In this document: piece after piece, positions 64,000 to 64,000 of the stretch
Numbering within the stretch: position 1 is the stretch's first letter
How the letters are laid out: the number at the start of each line of letters is the position of its first letter
DNA from: Thiosocius sp963808165
Lineage (GTDB): Bacteria > Pseudomonadota > Gammaproteobacteria > Chromatiales > Chromatiaceae
Direction: 5' to 3'
Length of the DNA stretch: 64,000 nucleotides
Assembly (NCBI GenBank): GCA_963808165.1
Contig: CAWEET010000010.1
Coordinates: forward strand, 62,001 to 126,000
The notes under the pieces: model-generated
The model's input: the letters and a program-made list of their open reading frames with translations, nothing else
What the model was told of the DNA's origin: nothing
The model's database searches: none
Translations under genes and position numbers: made by a program

Positions 64000-64000
64000 A

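Overview
The window is a continuous, gene-dense, GC-rich chromosomal segment of a gammaproteobacterium. Gene order (the complete mraZ-to-lpxC division and cell-wall cluster, then dciA-M23 peptidase-secA-argJ-mutT; pilRS-pilA-pilBCD-coaE-zapD-yacG; lpoA-yraN-diaA-BON lipoprotein divergent from rsmI) is typical of that class. Phosphoribulokinase at the left end (Calvin cycle) and a Gly/Tyr/Trp-rich secreted protein resembling sulfur globule envelope proteins at the right end suggest a CO2-fixing sulfur oxidiser related to Chromatiales or similar lineages. That lineage assignment is inference. I see no tRNA, no CRISPR array and no phage. The only mobile-looking DNA is a 272-bp MITE-like inverted-repeat element.

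Layout. 1-9.3 kb: truncated FIST-domain gene and prk (minus), purK-purE (plus), then a minus-strand block lpoA-yraN-diaA-BON lipoprotein-FAD oxidase, divergent from rsmI. 9.3-9.7 kb: RNase P RNA. 9.9-28.8 kb: a sigma70-type promoter followed by a three-repeat MraZ operator, then mraZ-rsmH-ftsL-ftsI-murE-murF-mraY-murD-ftsW-murG-murC-(small ORF)-murB-ddl-ftsQ-ftsA-ftsZ-lpxC. Most junctions overlap by a few bases, and many starts are GTG or TTG. 28.8-36 kb: dciA (minus), M23 peptidase, secA, argJ, a Nudix-ThiE fusion and an unknown membrane-anchored protein. 36-46.3 kb (minus): yacG, zapD, coaE, pilD, pilC, pilB, two pilins, pilR and pilS, with a sigma54 promoter before the major pilin. 46.3-50.8 kb: sucCD, nadE, glnB. 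50.8-51.1 kb: the MITE. 51.2-55 kb: bamD (minus), rluD, pgeF-like, gcvR-like and def. 55-58.6 kb (minus): a secreted protein and an RND/MMPL exporter fused to a cyclic-nucleotide-binding-like domain. 58.8-61.4 kb: clpB behind a heat-shock (sigma32-type) promoter. 61.7-63.7 kb (minus): a gamma-glutamyltransferase without a signal peptide, and the sulfur-globule-like protein. A partial ORF runs off the right edge.

How the genes work together: the 10-28.8 kb block encodes UDP-MurNAc-pentapeptide synthesis (murC, D, E, F, B, ddl), its conversion to lipid II (mraY, murG), septal synthesis and divisome assembly (ftsI, L, W, Q, A, Z) and the first committed step of lipid A (lpxC). lpoA, zapD and the M23 peptidase elsewhere in the window serve the same envelope and division processes. 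The pil block is a self-regulated type IV pilus module.

Most striking observations: three essential genes within 2.8 kb (murG, murB, ddl) each carry an apparent extra base that breaks the frame while both halves remain intact in sequence. A 50-codon ORF is fitted between murC and murB with overlapping start and stop. These may be sequence errors (frameshifts) and a genuine small gene, respectively. Both are directly testable.
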